This document shows positions 33,359 to 43,437 of a stretch of 64,000 nt of DNA, piece after piece. Position 1 is the first letter of the stretch, and every line of letters starts with the position of its first letter. The stretch comes from Kiloniella majae (GTDB lineage: Bacteria > Pseudomonadota > Alphaproteobacteria > Kiloniellales > Kiloniellaceae), in NCBI RefSeq assembly GCF_002118315.1, contig NZ_MTSZ01000002.1:186001-250000 (forward strand), written 5' to 3'. A program made the position numbers and the translations under genes. The notes beneath the pieces are model-generated. The model saw only the letters and a list, made by a program, of their open reading frames with translations, had not been told where the DNA came from and did no database searches.

Positions 33359-34858
33359 TCAATCCATTGTTGGAATTGAGAACTCGGCACCTTCTTTTAC
33401 ACCGGAAGGCCAACGCTGGGTCACAGTTTTAGTCTTGGTGTAGAAACGAATAGCATCTGGTCCGTGCTGGTTCAGATCACCAAAACCGGAACGCTTCCAA
33501 CCACCAAATGTGTAGTAGGCAAGCGGCACAGGAATAGGAACATTCACACCAACCATACCAACATTCACCTTGGTCATGAAGTCACGGGCTGTATCACCGT
33601 CACGGGTATAGATCGCAACGCCATTACCATATTCATGCTCACTAGGAAGACGCAGTGCTTCTTCATAGTCCTTGGCACGTACAACTGAAAGAACCGGGCC
33701 AAAAATCTCTTCTTTGTAGATGCGCATATCAGGTGTCACGTTATCAAACAGACACCCGCCCATGTAAAAACCTTCTTCATAGCCCTGCATGACAAAGTCA
33801 CGGCCATCAACAACGAGCTTTGCGCCTTCTTCAATACCAAGGCCAACATATCCCTTGGTGCGTTCGACCGCTTCTGCGGTGACCATCGGACCGAAATCTG
33901 CATCCGGATCAGTCGACAGACCAATTTTCAACGCCTCAACACGTGGCGTCAATTTTTCAACCAGACGATCCGCAGTCTCTTCACCAACAGGAACAGCCAC
34001 AGAAATTGCCATACAGCGTTCCCCGGCAGATCCATAACCAGCACCGATCAAGGCATCAGCAACCTGATCCAGATCCGCATCCGGCATAATGATCATGTGG
34101 TTCTTAGCACCACCAAAACACTGTGCTCGCTTGCCCTGCGCTGTTGCACGTGTATAGACATACTCTGCAATAGGCGTTGAGCCAACAAAACCAACGGCTT
34201 TGATATCCGGGTCATCCAAAATGGCATCCACAGAGACTTTATCGCCGTTTACAACATTCAAGATGCCTGCCGGAAGGCCAGCCTCTAGCATCAGCTCACC
34301 CAAGCGTAAGGGTAATGAAGGATCACGCTCGGAAGGTTTAAGAATAAAGGCATTACCGGAAACGATTGCAGGTGCAAATTTCCACATCGGGATCATGGCA
34401 GGGAAGTTAAAAGGTGTAATGCCCGCAACAACGCCCAAGGGTTGGCGCATAGAGAACATATCAATGCCCGGACCTGCACCTTCGGTAAACTCACCCTTTT
34501 GCAAATGCGGAATACCACACGCAAACTCAACAACCTCTAACCCGCGCTGGATGTCACCTTTGGCATCCGGGATAGTTTTGCCATGTTCGCGCGAAAGCAT
34601 ATCAGCAAGTTCATCATAGTTTTCCTGGCAAAGATGAAGGAACTTGAGCATCACACGTGCACGTTTTTGCGGATTGGTCGCCGCCCATGCTGGTTGAGCC
34701 GCCTTGGCATTTTCTACGGCAGCTCTCAATTCATCTTCAGAAGCCAGAGGCACCTTCGCGGCAATCTCTCCGGTCATTGGCCAGAAAACATCGCTAAAAC
34801 GTCCCGAAGTACCTTTTACTTTTTCGCCACCAATCAGGTGATAGAGTTCAGCGGTCAT
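33359..34858 (-). CDS. mmsA: MmsA, methylmalonate-semialdehyde dehydrogenase (CoA-acylating)
   Basis: MmsA converts methylmalonate semialdehyde to propionyl-CoA using NAD and CoA. The 499-residue aldehyde dehydrogenase has the NAD-binding block ITPFNFPAMIPMWKFAPA near 147, the family marker GGAKNH (249-254) with Asn where ordinary aldehyde dehydrogenases have the general-base Glu, and the catalytic Cys282 in GERCMAIS. It is the first gene of the valine operon, divergent from a LysR gene. Confidence 0.95.
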   Translation of the reverse strand: MTAELYHLIGGEKVKGTSGRFSDVFWPMTGEIAAKVPLASEDELRAAVENAKAAQPAWAATNPQKRARVMLKFLHLCQENYDELADMLSREHGKTIPDAKGDIQRGLEVVEFACGIPHLQKGEFTEGAGPGIDMFSMRQPLGVVAGITPFNFPAMIPMWKFAPAIVSGNAFILKPSERDPSLPLRLGELMLEAGLPAGILNVVNGDKVSVDAILDDPDIKAVGFVGSTPIAEYVYTRATAQGKRAQCFGGAKNHMIIMPDADLDQVADALIGAGYGSAGERCMAISVAVPVGEETADRLVEKLTPRVEALKIGLSTDPDADFGPMVTAEAVERTKGYVGLGIEEGAKLVVDGRDFVMQGYEEGFYMGGCLFDNVTPDMRIYKEEIFGPVLSVVRAKDYEEALRLPSEHEYGNGVAIYTRDGDTARDFMTKVNVGMVGVNVPIPVPLAYYTFGGWKRSGFGDLNQHGPDAIRFYTKTKTVTQRWPSGVKEGAEFSIPTMD

Positions 34859-35083
34859 ACCGCATCTCCTTCAAATAGTGATCGCGCCTGAGCGTATGTC
34901 AAAACAACACAGGACACAGAACGCGGCAAATTGTTTAAAAGAGCATCTGCCTGTAAATCCAGAAACCCAATAAGAATCGTCTGAACAAAAGATGCCAGCT
35001 TTTCGATCTTGTCACATAGACTTGCATTGTTTTTTTTGCACAGCTATAGGTAATAGTAACAAACCAGTGTGCGAAAATACATC

Positions 35084-35989
35084 ATGAACCCTACTTTTGA
35101 CTGGAATGACCTCCGCCCATTCCTCGCCGTTGCGAGAACAGGAAAACTGACAATTGCAGCAAAACGCCTGAAAGTGGATCATACCACAGTCAGTCGACGC
35201 ATTCAGGCCCTTGAAACCGCGTTGAACGCGACCTTGTTCGAACGCGGTCCCCAAGGCTATGCCCTGACAGAAATCGGACAGCGACTGCTTGGCGCGGCAG
35301 AGTCCATGGAAACCATGGCAATGGGCGTTCAAAACGAGATTGCCGGGGCCGATCTGGATTTGACCGGAGCGGTCAGAATTGGCGCGCCGGATGGTTTTGG
35401 CAGTTACTTTCTAGCTCCAAGAATTTGTGATCTTTGTCGATCACACCCCGGGTTGGAAATTGATCTCGTCGCAATGCCGCGCATGTTTAGCCTTTCAAAG
35501 CGCGAGGCAGACATCGCGATTGGCCTAAGCCGCCCCACAGAAGGCCGCTTGAGATCCCGCAAGCTCACCGATTACCGCTTGGGACTTTACGCATCGCCGG
35601 AATACCTGGAACGCCGAGGACCAATAACCCATAAAGATCAACTTAAAGAACATCGTTTGGTAGGTTATATCGAAGATCTGATCTTCTCACCCGAATTAAA
35701 TTACGTCCCTCAAATCGGGAAGGAGCTACGCCCTCAACTCCGCAGCACAAACCTGATCGCCCAGATGCACGCGACATCAACAGGGGCCGGTATCTGTATA
35801 CTGCCCTGCTTTATGGCGGATAATCAGGAAAATCTGGTCCCGGTACTGCGTGAAGAAGTTAACTTTATGCGTACCTTCTGGCTTATCTATCATGCAGATC
35901 TTCAGGGATTTGCCCGAATAAGAGCCGCTGTTGATTTTATTGTTGAAAAAGTCACCCGAGAAAGAAAAGTATTTTTACCAGAAACTTAA
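35084..35989 (+). CDS. LysR family transcriptional regulator
   Basis: This is a LysR regulator of about 301 residues starting at ATG 35084; a GTG five codons upstream is less likely. The HTH (LTIAAKRLKVDHTTVSRRIQ, about 22-41) is followed by the usual co-inducer domain. It is transcribed away from mmsA with a 225-bp shared spacer, so it probably controls the valine operon. The inducer is unknown. Confidence 0.88.
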   Translation: MNPTFDWNDLRPFLAVARTGKLTIAAKRLKVDHTTVSRRIQALETALNATLFERGPQGYALTEIGQRLLGAAESMETMAMGVQNEIAGADLDLTGAVRIGAPDGFGSYFLAPRICDLCRSHPGLEIDLVAMPRMFSLSKREADIAIGLSRPTEGRLRSRKLTDYRLGLYASPEYLERRGPITHKDQLKEHRLVGYIEDLIFSPELNYVPQIGKELRPQLRSTNLIAQMHATSTGAGICILPCFMADNQENLVPVLREEVNFMRTFWLIYHADLQGFARIRAAVDFIVEKVTRERKVFLPET

Positions 35990-36247
35990 GAGACTTTACT
36001 AACAAACTAATCCATTGTTATTTAATATTCACTCACCTCATAACTAAACAACAACATATCCAAGTAATATAATACCTTAGGAAATTCCGTCACTACTTCC
36101 CAAACAGGCTTCAATTAGCAAGGTATTAACTTGTAAGTGCTTAGTATAGCATCATTACTTATGAACTACGAACCCTTACAGTTGAGCTATTTAGAAAAAA
36201 CACAGAGCTAAGGTTGTCGCAAGCAATCAGTCTAATGGGAACATCTT

Positions 36248-36577
36248 ATGGAGTTAGAGGATAATTTTTCTCTTAAAAATCTGGCGCCAGCACTATTACT
36301 GATTTTATTCAGCAGTATCTATTTAGCGTATATGTATTTTCGCCCAGCAGAAAACGCCCAACAGATTGCCGTATTGTTTCCCCCTACCCAAACTTTCCAA
36401 GAAAACATTAACTCACTCGATAGCATGAATGCCAGATTAGTCAGAATAGGCTATTGGGATAACTTGTTGATTGTTGATTTTGGAAAAAACATTCCCGTCG
36501 CCGATATCAAGATTCCCTCAGCATTCCTGCTGCTTGATGCAATCGCAACAGGAAGCTGCTTTTTCACCAAAACATGA
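36248..36577 (+). CDS. Small membrane protein of unknown function (109 residues)
   Basis: The product has one clear hydrophobic helix (LAPALLLILFSSIYLAYMYF, about 12-31) after a short acidic cytoplasmic end, then a mostly soluble C-terminal part of about 75 residues containing DNLLIVDFGKNIPVADI. GGGAAC lies before the ATG. It precedes a chemoreceptor gene by 47 bp and may be co-transcribed with it. I do not recognise the family. Confidence 0.6.
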   Translation: MELEDNFSLKNLAPALLLILFSSIYLAYMYFRPAENAQQIAVLFPPTQTFQENINSLDSMNARLVRIGYWDNLLIVDFGKNIPVADIKIPSAFLLLDAIATGSCFFTKT

Positions 36578-36624
36578 CATACCTGAATTGATCCGCTTAA
36601 ACATAAACATAAGAGTTTAAAGCC

Positions 36625-38091
36625 ATGAATGACCTACAAACAATAAGAACACGTGCAGCGAAAATGTTCATTCTATTCATATTTGCTCACATAGTTTTAA
36701 CGCCAGTTATTGCACTAATTCTGGGCGTAGCGTTTATAGATGTAACAATCATGGCAATAGCCGTATCAATTGCTGTTGGCTTAACCTGGAAAACTACAGG
36801 CATAAACTCTGCAGCAACACATTATGTGATCGCTGTTGGCTTGAGCTTAATGCCAGCTATTATCACCTACCTCTTCAAAGGCCATCCGTGGCAAATTGAC
36901 ATACATATGTACTTTTTTGCCAGCCTCGCAATGGTAACGGCCCTATGTAACTGGCGGGCAATTGTTATCGCAGCAGCTACAGTTGCGGTTCACCATTTAG
37001 TTTTAAATTTCTTACTACCAGTAGCTATCTTCCCCTCAGGAGCTGATCTTTTCCGAGTAATATTACATGCCGTAATTGTCATTGCCGAAACTGTTGTCCT
37101 TTTATGGCTCGCCATTAAACTTGAAGCTGCATTCAGCCAAGCATCCAAGGCCCTATCCGAAGCAACTTTCGCTCAAGAAGAAATTGAGAGAGCCAGACAA
37201 GAGCAGTTAAAAACCGAGCACAATGCAAAAGAAAAAAACAATGAAGCTCGCTTGCAAATGGCAAATGATTTTGAGGCTTCAATTGGTCGAATTATTTCGT
37301 CTCTTTCCGGGTCTGCAGATGGAATGAAAACGGTTGCCCAAGATATGTCCAGCGCCGCAACTCAATCATCCAGTCAAACATCTGTTGTAGCGAATGCAGC
37401 GGAAGAAGCATCCACGAATGTCCAATCTGTTGCTGCTGCTACAGAGGAACTCTCCGCTTCAATTAACGAAATTTCATCACAAGTACAACGGTCCGCAGAT
37501 ATTGCAAATAGTGCTGTAGAAGAAGCTTCACATACCAATAATAAAGTAGAAGGCTTAGCCATTGCAGCTGATAAAATTGGTGAAGTTGTAAAGCTTATCA
37601 ATGATATTGCGGAGCAAACCAACCTTTTAGCGCTCAATGCAACTATCGAGGCCGCAAGAGCAGGTGAGGCTGGCAAAGGTTTTGCGGTTGTTGCATCCGA
37701 GGTTAAATCACTCGCAAACCAGACAGCTAAAGCCACGGAAGATATCTCATCACAGATAAACGCAATACAATCAGAAACAAAAGATGCCGTTTCTGCGATT
37801 AAAAGTATATCGGGAACGATAAAATCAATTCATGAAGTCGCGACCGCTATCGCTTCCGCAGTTGAAGAGCAAGGTGCCGCAACGTCTGAGATAACAATGT
37901 CGGTACAACAAGCTGCGAACGGTACAGACCAGGTAACGTCGAATATCCGCCAAGTAAGAGAAACAGCAAACTCAACAGGCGACGCAGCTCATCAAGTGCA
38001 CAGTTCAGCATCAAGCCTTGCGGATGAAGCGGGACAACTTGAACAACAAGTAAAAGAATTCATAGGACAGCTCAGAAGAGCTGATGCCTAA
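36625..38091 (+). CDS. Methyl-accepting chemotaxis protein with six-helix histidine-rich sensor
   Basis: This is a 488-residue chemoreceptor whose input domain is membrane-embedded: about six hydrophobic helices within residues 12-165 and no periplasmic domain. Histidines lie in or near these helices (His66, His87, His94, His123, His124, His148), in segments such as [10 protein letters not shown] and [11 protein letters not shown] coiled coil and the signalling tip ([20 protein letters not shown]) follow. There is no HAMP domain. It could sense a lipophilic, redox or metal-linked signal, as an energy-taxis receptor might. A terminator follows. Confidence 0.88.
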   Translation: MNDLQTIRTRAAKMFILFIFAHIVLTPVIALILGVAFIDVTIMAIAVSIAVGLTWKTTGINSAATHYVIAVGLSLMPAIITYLFKGHPWQIDIHMYFFASLAMVTALCNWRAIVIAAATVAVHHLVLNFLLPVAIFPSGADLFRVILHAVIVIAETVVLLWLAIKLEAAFSQASKALSEATFAQEEIERARQEQLKTEHNAKEKNNEARLQMANDFEASIGRIISSLSGSADGMKTVAQDMSSAATQSSSQTSVVANAAEEASTNVQSVAAATEELSASINEISSQVQRSADIANSAVEEASHTNNKVEGLAIAADKIGEVVKLINDIAEQTNLLALNATIEAARAGEAGKGFAVVASEVKSLANQTAKATEDISSQINAIQSETKDAVSAIKSISGTIKSIHEVATAIASAVEEQGAATSEITMSVQQAANGTDQVTSNIRQVRETANSTGDAAHQVHSSASSLADEAGQLEQQVKEFIGQLRRADA

Positions 38092-38095
38092 AAAA

Positions 38096-38133
38096 GCAAA
38101 AAGCCCCGCCCTAAAAAAGGGACGGGGCTTTTT
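38096..38133. terminator. Terminator after the second chemoreceptor gene
   Basis: Arms agccccg and cggggct extend inward to an 11-bp stem with one bulged base and an A-rich loop, followed by TTTTT on the plus strand. A-runs on the left side would also serve the convergent gene that ends at 38154. Confidence 0.9.
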
Positions 38134-38153
38134 ATGAAGTGTTTACCGCGAAA

Positions 38154-40382
38154 CTACTGGCTCGCAAGAACCTTATCAATTGGTCCCAGATTCAAGAACA
38201 GAGTTTCACCCGTTGAATCATCAACACCGTCGTTATCTGTCACAGCATAAACGGTACCATCTGCAGCAACAGTCAAGCCTTCAAGCTTGTCAGGAGTCCA
38301 ACCGTTTGCACGATTCAGATCAACAAGAACATCTCTGATCAGGGTTTTACGTAAAACCGGAACTTCCTTTGCCCCAAGCTCGGCAGCGGCCGTGTGCTTC
38401 ACAGATACGCGATAGATCCGCTTGATTGCCGCATCCGGACCGCCCTTGTTATCCCGCTCAACAATCGCGAGATCACCATTGCCCAGGCTTGTGATTTCGC
38501 TCAAACCAACCCAACCGCCAGCAGGGCTTTCAGGTTCATCCAAACGATAGGCATTTACACCCCAGGTTCCGGCTTTCAGATCGTGAGAAATGATTTTCGT
38601 ATAGCCTTTTGCATCATCTTTCCAGGCTCTTTGTACCGCAATATAAAGTGTATCGTTGTAAAGCGTCACCCCTTCGAGACCATGCTTCTTCATCTGGCTT
38701 TCAAGTGCTACTGGCAAGGCAACTTCACGGGCAACCTGCCCCGTTGGCAATACATGTAAAAGCTTGCTCTCACGCTTTTCCGGCTTTCCTTCGGAAACAA
38801 CCCAGAAGCTACCATCCGGTGCAGCAACGATACCCTCAAGATCAAGGTTCTCGACAGGCTTCCCGGCTTTGGTAATACGGCGCGAAGAAACGATACGGGC
38901 CGGACGAGACGCCACATCAATTGTGAAAATATCCGCTGTGGAATAGAAGCTGTCATTCACAGCATAGAGGATTGATGGATCTGTCGCATTTGCGGTCAGG
39001 CCTGATAGTGCCCCCCAACCGATCGGCGAACCATTGGCCCCATCAACAGACACAATCTGCGGCAGACTTACACCCTCATTACCCTGTTTGTAGATCGCCA
39101 GGTTTGAACGATATCCGTCTTTGATATCATCTTTTTCGTTAGCGATAACAACAAGCCCACGGGATGGAATGGTAACAATTCCCTCGGGACCAACACCACC
39201 AGATGGCAGAGCTTGCACAAAATCAAAGCGATTGTTCAGGCCGTCGCCTGTTTTCACGTCTTGATAGACGCCGATCAGATTGGCACGTTCCAGTCCGACA
39301 AAGACAAGGCGATCATCACCATAAGTTCCAACAGTCACACCTTCTGGCTCTGTTCCCTTTTTGTGAGATCTTTTTTCCGGATAGTGCCCCATTGAAACCG
39401 CAAGACGTTCTGTCTGAGAACCACTGTCAAACAACACAGAACCTGACTTGGAGAAAACGGTAAAGCCACGTGATCCACCTTCGTAATCACCTTCGTTTGC
39501 AGTTACAAAACGATTGTCATCAATCCAGGAAACCGCATCTGGCTCCCGCTTAAGATCAGCCAGGCTTTCCGTTAGTGATATTGCTTTATCTTTTGTGTTA
39601 TCAACGCCTGTAATTGACGATGTTCCTGCAGAATAGTGATTGACGACTTTGTTATTTTCCAGATCAACAATAACGATATGATTGTTTTCCTGAAGCGTCA
39701 CAACAGCCTGATTAAGCGCGTTAATAGAAACGAACTCGGGCTCGGGATCAGTTGGCGCAATGTCCGCCAGGCCTGTTAAGTCGGTGACAACAGCATTATC
39801 ACAGTTTGAAAGCAACCCCTTATCATTCAAACGGAATGTTGCAAGATGCCCAGCCGGGTTTTGCGGAATGACACCATCATTCAAGTCTTCATCCCGCTCA
39901 TTCTCAATGGCAATCGCAAGATATTTTCCGTTTGGACTAAGCGCAACACTATCAGGCTGTCCAGACACATCACATTTTGCGATAACCTTATTCGCTTTCA
40001 GATCAACAATCGCCATATAACCGGAAGGCTTTACATAACTCTTAGAGGTATTAACCCCAACATAAGCGTAGTTATCTTTAACTGTCACAGATGTCGGCTC
40101 ACCACCAACATTTACAACCCCAGCAGGTTTGGGATTGGCAGGATCAAAGATATCAACTTTACCAATCGCTTCCAATTCAGAGTCCGTGTAAACAAGCATC
40201 GTCCCCTTCATCGCCGACGCAACAATCTCAGCTACAGTCTCAGTTGCTTTCTCTTTGCCTTTGGGCAGATTTTCATAAATTGGAAAAGAAGACAGGCGGC
40301 TAAAAGGTTCAACGGCAAACGCCGATGTTGCAAGACACATAGCCACAACGGCCAGACTTGCGGACTTACCAATATTTTTCAT
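38154..40382 (-). CDS. Secreted esterase-like phytase-family beta-propeller protein
   Basis: This is a 742-residue secreted protein with a Sec signal peptide (cleavage after SAFA, residue 23). The N-terminal part resembles propeller repeats (MAIVDLKANKVIAKCDVSG, DSVALSPNGKYLAIA) and the C-terminal half has phytase/esterase-like blocks (NLDLEGIVAAPDGSFWVVSE, KLEGLTVAADGTVYAVTDND). Members are thought to act on organic phosphates or esters in the periplasm or outside the cell. A strong PHO box 66 bp upstream supports a phosphate-starvation role. Substrate is unknown. Confidence 0.8.
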   Translation of the reverse strand: MKNIGKSASLAVVAMCLATSAFAVEPFSRLSSFPIYENLPKGKEKATETVAEIVASAMKGTMLVYTDSELEAIGKVDIFDPANPKPAGVVNVGGEPTSVTVKDNYAYVGVNTSKSYVKPSGYMAIVDLKANKVIAKCDVSGQPDSVALSPNGKYLAIAIENERDEDLNDGVIPQNPAGHLATFRLNDKGLLSNCDNAVVTDLTGLADIAPTDPEPEFVSINALNQAVVTLQENNHIVIVDLENNKVVNHYSAGTSSITGVDNTKDKAISLTESLADLKREPDAVSWIDDNRFVTANEGDYEGGSRGFTVFSKSGSVLFDSGSQTERLAVSMGHYPEKRSHKKGTEPEGVTVGTYGDDRLVFVGLERANLIGVYQDVKTGDGLNNRFDFVQALPSGGVGPEGIVTIPSRGLVVIANEKDDIKDGYRSNLAIYKQGNEGVSLPQIVSVDGANGSPIGWGALSGLTANATDPSILYAVNDSFYSTADIFTIDVASRPARIVSSRRITKAGKPVENLDLEGIVAAPDGSFWVVSEGKPEKRESKLLHVLPTGQVAREVALPVALESQMKKHGLEGVTLYNDTLYIAVQRAWKDDAKGYTKIISHDLKAGTWGVNAYRLDEPESPAGGWVGLSEITSLGNGDLAIVERDNKGGPDAAIKRIYRVSVKHTAAAELGAKEVPVLRKTLIRDVLVDLNRANGWTPDKLEGLTVAADGTVYAVTDNDGVDDSTGETLFLNLGPIDKVLASQ

Positions 40383-40447
40383 TACGTGGACTCCCGATGG
40401 GTGGTATTTATTCTCCCCCTGCTATGCAGTGTTCTGATTTCAAAGGC

Positions 40448-40465
40448 ATGACAAATTCATGTCAG
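40448..40465 (-). promoter_or_regulatory. PHO box upstream of the phytase-like gene
   Basis: The minus-strand sequence CTGACATGAATTTGTCAT matches the PhoB consensus of two CTGTCAT half-sites with a 4-bp AT-rich spacer at 6 of 7 bases in each half. It lies 66 bp before the start codon in the right orientation. Confidence 0.75.
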
Positions 40466-40514
40466 TTTTTGGAAGTTCCAGTATTTTTGATACTTAAACT
40501 TTCATCCTGTCAGA

Positions 40515-41150
40515 TCATATTTCAGCCCATTCCGAATGACGTATGGCAAAAACAAACTCGCTGGTCCATTCACCTTTTGCCCATACGTTTTCGACAAAAT
40601 GTGCTTCCTGATTCATACCAAGTTTACGTAATAATCCTGCTGATGCTTTGTTTCTGGGATCACAGCGCCCGATAATCCGGTGTAAACCTATATGATCAAA
40701 ACCAAACTGGATCAGTTTTCGTGTGGCTTCATAACCATAGCCTTTACCGTGGTGATGAGGATTAAACACAAAACCGACTTCCCCCTGACACGAAGCTTTA
40801 TCCTTTAGAATAAGAACAAGGTCCCCAACAAAAGACCCCGTTGCTTTTTCTTCAACCGCCAGAATAATTTTGTCGCCATCCTGCTCAAAGCTTTTCATAG
40901 CCAAACGTTGATCAAGTTCAGTCTGTGTCATCTCAGGCGTATGAGCTCCGCCATATAAATACTTCACGACCTCGCTCTGACTACGCATATCATAAAGCGC
41001 TTGATAATCATCAGAGGTAAAGCGGCGTAATATTAACCGCTCAGTCTCAAAGCTCACCCGAACGACATCTACCGCCGATAACTTTGGCGGTGCCCCCGCT
41101 GAGGATACGTTCTTGGCCTTAGATAAGATCTTTTCCCCTGAAGGTGTCAT
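40515..41150 (-). CDS. GNAT family N-acetyltransferase (RimJ-like)
   Basis: This is a 211-residue acetyltransferase. After about 30 poorly conserved residues comes SFETERLILRRFTSDDYQAL, the usual RimJ-type start of the fold. The acetyl-CoA loop is PHHHGKGYGYEATRKLI near 132, and LHRIIGRCDPRNKASAGLLR follows. It may modify a ribosomal protein N-terminus, an antibiotic or a small amine; the target cannot be read from sequence. It lies upstream of the phytase-like gene on the same strand but with its own spacer. Confidence 0.85.
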   Translation of the reverse strand: MTPSGEKILSKAKNVSSAGAPPKLSAVDVVRVSFETERLILRRFTSDDYQALYDMRSQSEVVKYLYGGAHTPEMTQTELDQRLAMKSFEQDGDKIILAVEEKATGSFVGDLVLILKDKASCQGEVGFVFNPHHHGKGYGYEATRKLIQFGFDHIGLHRIIGRCDPRNKASAGLLRKLGMNQEAHFVENVWAKGEWTSEFVFAIRHSEWAEI

Positions 41151-41292
41151 TTGAATTTTCCAAGTATATAGAATGAAAGTGCAGTCTTACGACAAGCCTA
41201 AAGGATCTCATTATGAATAGTACAGGAAAACCATTAGATTCTTGACATCACTAATAATATTCAATTGTTTTAATTGATAAAATTAAACAATG

Positions 41293-41323
41293 TTGACGTT
41301 TACGTAAAATGCGTAAATACTAT
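41293..41323 (+). promoter_or_regulatory. MerR-type promoter of liuR with 19-bp spacer
   Basis: TTGACG (41293-41298) and TACTAT (41318-41323) are separated by the 19-bp spacer TTTACGTAAAATGCGTAAA, the over-long spacing typical of MerR-controlled promoters. The spacer carries a TTTACGTAAA dyad. The liuR ATG begins only four bases after the -10, so the message is probably leaderless. Confidence 0.65.
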
Positions 41324-41327
41324 CACA

Positions 41328-41711
41328 ATGACAAAAAGACGCTACTACACCATTACGGAACTCACTGCAGAATTTGGGATTACAACCCGTACGCTCAGGT
41401 TTTATGAGGATGAGAAGCTTCTTAATCCTGAACGGCAAGCTCGTAAGCGTCTGTACACACCAAGGGACAGAACCCGACTAAAACTTATTTTAAGGGGAAA
41501 GCGGCTGGGGTTCAGTCTGGCAGAAGTCAGGGAGATCATTGAAATGTATGATCACGCCCCGGGAGAACGCGGGCAACTTGAAAAGCTACAAGATCGCATT
41601 GCTGAACGACAGGCAGAGCTGGAACAAAAACAAAAAGACATTCTGGAAACTCTGGAAGAACTTAATCAGGTAAATAGCTCCGTTCAACAACGCCTTAATG
41701 AACTAAAATAA
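41328..41711 (+). CDS. liuR: LiuR-type MerR regulator of leucine/isovalerate genes
   Basis: This is a 127-residue MerR-family regulator: winged HTH (YTITELTAEFGITTRTLRFY), then IIEMYDHAPGE and a C-terminal dimerisation coiled coil. There are no metal-binding cysteines, matching LiuR, which responds to an acyl-CoA intermediate of leucine breakdown. ATG 41328 is used because upstream codons overlap the promoter. It heads the liu operon, 25 bp before the thioesterase gene. A close paralogue lies at 61832. Confidence 0.87.
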   Translation: MTKRRYYTITELTAEFGITTRTLRFYEDEKLLNPERQARKRLYTPRDRTRLKLILRGKRLGFSLAEVREIIEMYDHAPGERGQLEKLQDRIAERQAELEQKQKDILETLEELNQVNSSVQQRLNELK

Positions 41712-41736
41712 AGATATAAAACACAGGGAACAACCG

Positions 41737-42237
41737 ATGGCCAAAACACACTTTGAACCCCGAAATCCTGCCTACGCAGATCTTATTCGCGATAGCTATA
41801 ACAATACAGGTTTCGGGAAAACACTGGGTGCAGAGTTAACCGTCATTGAACCTGGGTATGTGGAAATGGAGCTACCATTTCGCCCAGAACTATCCCAACA
41901 TCATGGTTTTTTTCAAGGTGGGGTTATCGGTGCCCTTGCTGATTATGTGGGGGGCTATGCCACCTACACATTGATTGAAGAAAATGATTCAATTCTGACG
42001 GTTGAATACAAAATCAATATGATGGCACCGGGCGCAGGGAAAAAATTAATCGGCAAAGGCACCGTCCTGAGAGCAGGTAGACGTGTTACAATCGCCCGCA
42101 TGGATGTTTACGCCCTGCAAAACGATAATTCAGAAGTTCATATTGCCGCGGCTCAAGGCACCTTTATGCGGATGGAAAACAAACCTGACGTCGCCGCGAC
42201 AATCGCAAAGATTCAAAAAACAAGAATAGAAAACTAA
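41737..42237 (+). CDS. PaaI-family hotdog thioesterase
   Basis: This is a 166-residue 4HBT-fold thioesterase of the PaaI type, with HHGFFQGGVIGALADYVGG near 51 holding the catalytic acidic residue. It may hydrolyse stalled acyl-CoA esters and free CoA during leucine breakdown. It lies between liuR and liuA with short gaps, so it is part of the operon. The substrate is unknown. Confidence 0.85.
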   Translation: MAKTHFEPRNPAYADLIRDSYNNTGFGKTLGAELTVIEPGYVEMELPFRPELSQHHGFFQGGVIGALADYVGGYATYTLIEENDSILTVEYKINMMAPGAGKKLIGKGTVLRAGRRVTIARMDVYALQNDNSEVHIAAAQGTFMRMENKPDVAATIAKIQKTRIEN

Positions 42238-42261
42238 GTTTCCTCACTGGAGATAAAAATC

Positions 42262-43437
42262 ATGAGTACAGGCCATAACTTCCCTAGCTTAAACTTCAAC
42301 CTCGGTGAAGAAATCGACATGCTGCGAGACAGCGTCAAAGCCTTTGCCGATGCAGAAATCGCTCCTCGTGCTGCTGAGATTGATGAAACCAACGAATTTC
42401 CGATGGATCTGTGGCGCAAAATGGGGGACATGGGACTACTGGGAATCACAGCTGATGAAAGCTATGGCGGCAGCGGTATGGGATATCTCGCCCATATTGT
42501 CACAATGGAAGAACTCAGCCGGGCTTCCGCATCTGTTGCTCTCTCCTATGGCGCCCATTCCAATCTCTGCGTTAATCAGATTAAGCGCAACGGAACGGAT
42601 GCACAAAAATCCAAGTACCTGCCAAAGCTAATCACCGGAGAACACGTTGGTGCCTTGGCTATGTCGGAACCCGGGGCTGGTTCCGACGTTGTTTCCATGC
42701 GTCTTAAGGCAGAAAAAAAGGGTGATCACTATGTTCTGAACGGAAACAAAATGTGGATCACCAACGGACCAGATGCCGATACCTTAGTTGTTTATGCAAA
42801 AACAGATCCTGAAGCAGGCCCCAAAGGTATCACCGCATTTATTATCGAAAAAGATTTCCCCGGTTTTTCAGTAGCACAAAAACTGGATAAGCTTGGGATG
42901 CGCGGCTCAAACACTGGCGAGCTCGTCTTTCAGGACTGTGAAGTTCCGGAAGAAAATATTCTTGGCGACCTAAATGGTGGTGTCCGTGTTCTCATGTCTG
43001 GTCTGGACTATGAGCGTGCTGTTCTGTCTGGTGGCCCCTTGGGCATTATGTCATCCTGTCTGGACATCATTGTCCCTTACATTCACGAGCGTAAGCAGTT
43101 TGGCAAAGCCATTGGTGAGTTCCAATTGATGCAGGGAAAAATGGCGGATATCTATGCAACCTGGAACGCCTGCCGATCCTATGTATATGCCGTTGGGCAA
43201 GCCTGTGATCGCGGCGAAACGACCCGAAAAGATGCTGCCGGTGCGATCCTCTATTCCGCGGAAAAAGCCACATGGATGGCTGGCGAATCAATTCAGGTTC
43301 TGGGCGGAAATGGATATATCAACGAATTCCCGACAGGTCGGTTATGGCGCGATGCCAAGCTCTATGAAATTGGCGCAGGTACCAGCGAAATCCGTAGATA
43401 CCTCATCGGTCGGGAACTCTTTGGGGAGACAGCATAA
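42262..43437 (+). CDS. liuA: LiuA, isovaleryl-CoA dehydrogenase
   Basis: This FAD enzyme oxidises isovaleryl-CoA to 3-methylcrotonyl-CoA. The 391-residue protein has the signature [15 protein letters not shown] near 132 and Glu251 in [14 protein letters not shown], the internal catalytic glutamate position that distinguishes isovaleryl-CoA dehydrogenase from other family members, whose Glu is near the C-terminus. It abuts liuB with a one-base TAATG overlap. Confidence 0.95.
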   Translation: MSTGHNFPSLNFNLGEEIDMLRDSVKAFADAEIAPRAAEIDETNEFPMDLWRKMGDMGLLGITADESYGGSGMGYLAHIVTMEELSRASASVALSYGAHSNLCVNQIKRNGTDAQKSKYLPKLITGEHVGALAMSEPGAGSDVVSMRLKAEKKGDHYVLNGNKMWITNGPDADTLVVYAKTDPEAGPKGITAFIIEKDFPGFSVAQKLDKLGMRGSNTGELVFQDCEVPEENILGDLNGGVRVLMSGLDYERAVLSGGPLGIMSSCLDIIVPYIHERKQFGKAIGEFQLMQGKMADIYATWNACRSYVYAVGQACDRGETTRKDAAGAILYSAEKATWMAGESIQVLGGNGYINEFPTGRLWRDAKLYEIGAGTSEIRRYLIGRELFGETA

